Shown: positions 6,837 through 8,322 of the stretch, in pieces | How the letters are laid out: each line of letters opens with the position of its first letter | Numbering within the stretch: position 1 is the first letter of the stretch | Assembly (NCBI GenBank): GCA_964612085.1 | Contig: CAZTCJ010000129.1 | Location: forward strand, 1-8,322 | Reading direction: 5' to 3' | DNA length: 8,322 nucleotides | Origin: CAZTCJ01 sp964612085 | GTDB taxonomy: Bacteria; Pseudomonadota; Alphaproteobacteria; JAJFIK01 | The notes under the pieces: generated by a model | The model's database searches: none | What the model was told of the DNA's origin: nothing | Seen by the model: the letters and a program-made list of their open reading frames with translations, nothing else | Program-made: the position numbers and the translations under genes

Positions 6837-8045
6837 ATGGACCTGACCAACGCCTGGATGAATGTGTTCTCGGTCGCTTTGCCGAAGCTTGGCGAATTTC
6901 TCGGCCAGCCGCCCGCCTGGATCGCGGTGATTATTCTCGCGGTCCTGCTGGGCTTTATCGTCCAAAGAATCGTAAGCAGCCTGGGCTACCGCTCGGGCGT
7001 GGTGATGCCGCTGCTTTCCCTGGCGGTGCGGCCCATCTCCGGCACCCTGGTGGTTCTGGCGGGTCTCGCGCTCTCCGTCGGTGTCGTGATCATGTCGATC
7101 GATGCTGACAAGACCGAAGAGCCCCGCCTCGCCATCGCCACCCAGACCACATCGCAACAGGCTCGCGCCACCGGCATGGCCACCCAGCCCACCGAAAAGA
7201 TCAACACCCTGCTCGCCGAGGATCTCGTCGTTGCGGCCGATGCGGTTGCCGAGGAGGATCCGGTCAAGGCCGTGGATCTTTACGAACAGGCACGCAATCA
7301 GGATCCGGACAATCCCGAAATCTGGTTCGCTCTGGGCACGCTTTACGACCGGCTGGACGGTATCGAGACGGCCGTCGCCGCCTTTGAAATGGCGCGCGAT
7401 CTGGCGTCGGATCAAAAGGCAGACGACTGGGCCGCCCGGGCCGAGAGCAAACTCGCTCAACTCAACACGGCCGAACCGCAAAAGCTGGCCCAGGGCCCGG
7501 TTTCGGAAGCCGCTCATGTTTCCGTCCTGACCGACAAGGCGGGCAAGGTGACGGCCAATCTGTTCGAAGTGGCTTTGGCGGAGTCCTTGCGGGCGGCCGC
7601 GGCCATACCCTGCCCGGCCAACCCGAACCCCGCGATTTATCTGACGGGCGCCGGCCTCGGTCCGAGCCTCGAACCCGCTTTTCCCTTGCCGTGCCAACAG
7701 CAGGCCAGCGTTGAAGACGACACGTCCCTGAACTCGAGCGATGTCTTGCGCCACTTGGTGGAAGACCAGCCGCACCTGACCATGAACGCGCTTCTGGCGG
7801 ATCTGACCGCGCCTTTGAACAGCCAGGGGGAGCAAGGCGGTGAACCCGATATGGCCCTGTTCGTCCGGGCGGCCCTTGGTTTCGGATCGGTTAGTCAGCA
7901 CACGCCGTCGAGCCGCGCGCTCATCCCGAGCGCCCTCGGCTTCAGCCGGGATGGCCGGAAAGCGGTGGTGAAAGACGATCTGGGGGCCTTGGAGCTTCTG
8001 CCGTCCGCGCCGGTCTCCAGCGCCGTCCCGCCCGAAGGGCTCTAA
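6837..8045 (+). CDS. Unassigned two-helix membrane protein with TPR-like repeats
   Basis: I do not recognise a named family for this 402-residue protein. Two hydrophobic helices lie near the N-terminus, at about residues 26-44 and 69-87. The loop between them carries Arg44, Arg52 and Arg65, so by the positive-inside rule it should be cytoplasmic and the long C-terminal part periplasmic. Residues about 125-192 look like two TPR repeats (AEEDPVKAVDLYEQARNQDP, then NPEIWFALGTLYDRLDG and AVAAFEMARDLA), a fold for protein-protein contact. The remaining 200 residues are Ala-, Pro- and Ser-rich with no motif I know. The only two cysteines are Cys259 and Cys286, each in a Pro-Cys context, and could form a disulfide outside the membrane. 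The ATG at 6837 follows GGGGGGAG with a rather short 4-base spacer. The arrangement recalls CcmI-like cytochrome c assembly proteins (membrane helices plus periplasmic TPR), but no ccm gene is nearby and the match is not close. It is convergent with rho. Confidence 0.88.
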   Translation: MDLTNAWMNVFSVALPKLGEFLGQPPAWIAVIILAVLLGFIVQRIVSSLGYRSGVVMPLLSLAVRPISGTLVVLAGLALSVGVVIMSIDADKTEEPRLAIATQTTSQQARATGMATQPTEKINTLLAEDLVVAADAVAEEDPVKAVDLYEQARNQDPDNPEIWFALGTLYDRLDGIETAVAAFEMARDLASDQKADDWAARAESKLAQLNTAEPQKLAQGPVSEAAHVSVLTDKAGKVTANLFEVALAESLRAAAAIPCPANPNPAIYLTGAGLGPSLEPAFPLPCQQQASVEDDTSLNSSDVLRHLVEDQPHLTMNALLADLTAPLNSQGEQGGEPDMALFVRAALGFGSVSQHTPSSRALIPSALGFSRDGRKAVVKDDLGALELLPSAPVSSAVPPEGL

Positions 8046-8054
8046 GCCCTTCGG
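8032..8054. terminator. Strong hairpin over the TPR gene stop codon, convergent with rho
   Basis: CCGAAGGGCT (8032-8041) pairs perfectly with AGCCCTTCGG (8045-8054) around a 3-base loop. The 10-bp stem includes the TAA stop (8043-8045). Being symmetric and lying between converging genes, it could stop transcripts from both sides. There is no T-run after it in either direction, so it is not a textbook intrinsic terminator and may act with Rho or mainly protect 3' ends. Confidence 0.55.
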
Positions 8055-8055
8055 A

Positions 8056-8069
8056 CCGTCCTGAGACGG
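8056..8069. terminator. Second small hairpin just before the rho stop codon
   Basis: CCGTC (8056-8060) and GACGG (8065-8069) form a 5-bp stem with a 4-base CTGA loop, one base after the larger hairpin and one base before the rho stop triplet (8071-8073). It may stack with the larger hairpin to form a two-stem transcript end shared by the TPR gene and rho. The stem is short and lacks a T-tract, so this is tentative. Confidence 0.35.
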
Positions 8070-8070
8070 A

Positions 8071-8322
8071 TCAGGTATTCATCGAATCGAAGAAGTCGCT
8101 GTTCGACTTGGTCTGTTTGAGCTTGTCGATCAGGAATTCGATGGCATCGACCGTGCCCATGGGCGCCAGAATCCGGCGCAGCACGAAGATCTTTTGCAGA
8201 TCGGCTTTGTCGATCAGCAGCTCTTCTTTCCGGGTGCCGGATTTCAGAATGTCGATGGACGGGAACACCCGCTTGTCGGCAACCTTCCGGTCCAGGACGA
8301 TTTCCGAGTTGCCGGTGCCCTT
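8071..8322 (-). CDS. rho: Transcription termination factor Rho, C-terminal 83 codons
   Basis: Rho is the hexameric RNA helicase/ATPase that ends transcription at C-rich sites. Only the tail of the motor domain is in view; the gene enters from the right edge in frame and has no start here. Key visible parts are KGTGNSEIVLDRKVADKR, then VFPSIDILKSGTRKEELL, then LAPMGTVDAIEFLIDKLKQTKSN and the end DFFDSMNT. These align along their whole length with the E. coli C-terminus (KGTGNMELHLSRKIAEKRVFPAID and so on to TKTNDDFFEMMKRS). The RNA-binding domain, Walker motifs and most of the Q and R loops lie outside. In many alphaproteobacteria rho lies directly upstream of mnmE on the same strand; here four plus-strand genes lie between rho and the mnmE operon. 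Confidence 0.98.
   Translation of the reverse strand, partial: KGTGNSEIVLDRKVADKRVFPSIDILKSGTRKEELLIDKADLQKIFVLRRILAPMGTVDAIEFLIDKLKQTKSNSDFFDSMNT

Noticed and set aside
5397..7901. Very long minus-strand open frame (834 codons) across the dlh, qor and TPR genes
   Set aside because: It is antisense to three well-supported genes. Its translation is rich in Arg, Gly, His and Gln with no domain, as expected of a shadow frame in GC-rich DNA.
8266..8268. GTG that could be read as the start of a 65-residue minus-strand gene
   Set aside because: The frame continues upstream to the window edge as conserved Rho sequence, so this GTG is an internal valine codon.
1..8322. Mobile elements, CRISPR arrays, tRNA/rRNA genes, phage genes or a new defence system
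   Set aside because: Both strands were read for transposase or integrase motifs, spaced direct repeats, tRNA-like cloverleaves and toxin-antitoxin or nuclease pairs; none was found. Nearly all of the window is explained by housekeeping and metabolic genes.

Overview
The window looks like the chromosome of a GC-rich alphaproteobacterium, from the Rhodospirillales-like part of that class as far as can be judged. Three things suggest this: rho and the mnmE-mnmG pair lie close together, a small DUF6489-type protein sits directly in front of mnmE, and a ParB-type parS palindrome lies between mnmE and mnmG. That arrangement is typical of the origin-proximal part of alphaproteobacterial chromosomes, where rsmG, parA and parB usually follow mnmG. 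The genus cannot be named from this sequence.

Layout. On the minus strand, reading leftwards from about 2871, are a 92-residue DUF6489-like gene, mnmE (453 aa, 2 bp after it) and the first 386 codons of mnmG, which runs off the left edge. The 69-bp mnmE-mnmG gap holds a perfect 18-bp parS palindrome that touches the mnmE stop codon. On the plus strand, after a 107-bp divergent spacer, are a thioredoxin-domain/six-hairpin protein of the YyaL/SSP411 family (COG1331), a dienelactone-hydrolase family enzyme and a QorA-like quinone oxidoreductase. These three are separated by 24 and 27 bp and look like one operon. After a further 105 bp comes a 402-residue two-helix membrane protein with TPR-like repeats and no recognised function. 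At the right edge the last 83 codons of rho enter on the minus strand, convergent with the TPR gene; two hairpins occupy the junction.

How the genes work together. MnmE and MnmG form the complex that puts the (carboxymethyl)aminomethyl group on wobble U34 of certain tRNAs, so the minus-strand operon is a translation-fidelity operon. The parS site marks the same locus as a probable centromere for ParABS segregation. The plus-strand block is a separate accessory or metabolic insertion between rho and the mnmE operon. Its three enzyme genes could plausibly share a job in handling reactive carbonyls, quinones or thiols, but that is inference from family membership only.

I found no mobile element, CRISPR array, tRNA, rRNA or phage gene, and no evidence for a new defence or biosynthetic system. 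The two most informative items are the parS site and the unassigned TPR membrane protein.
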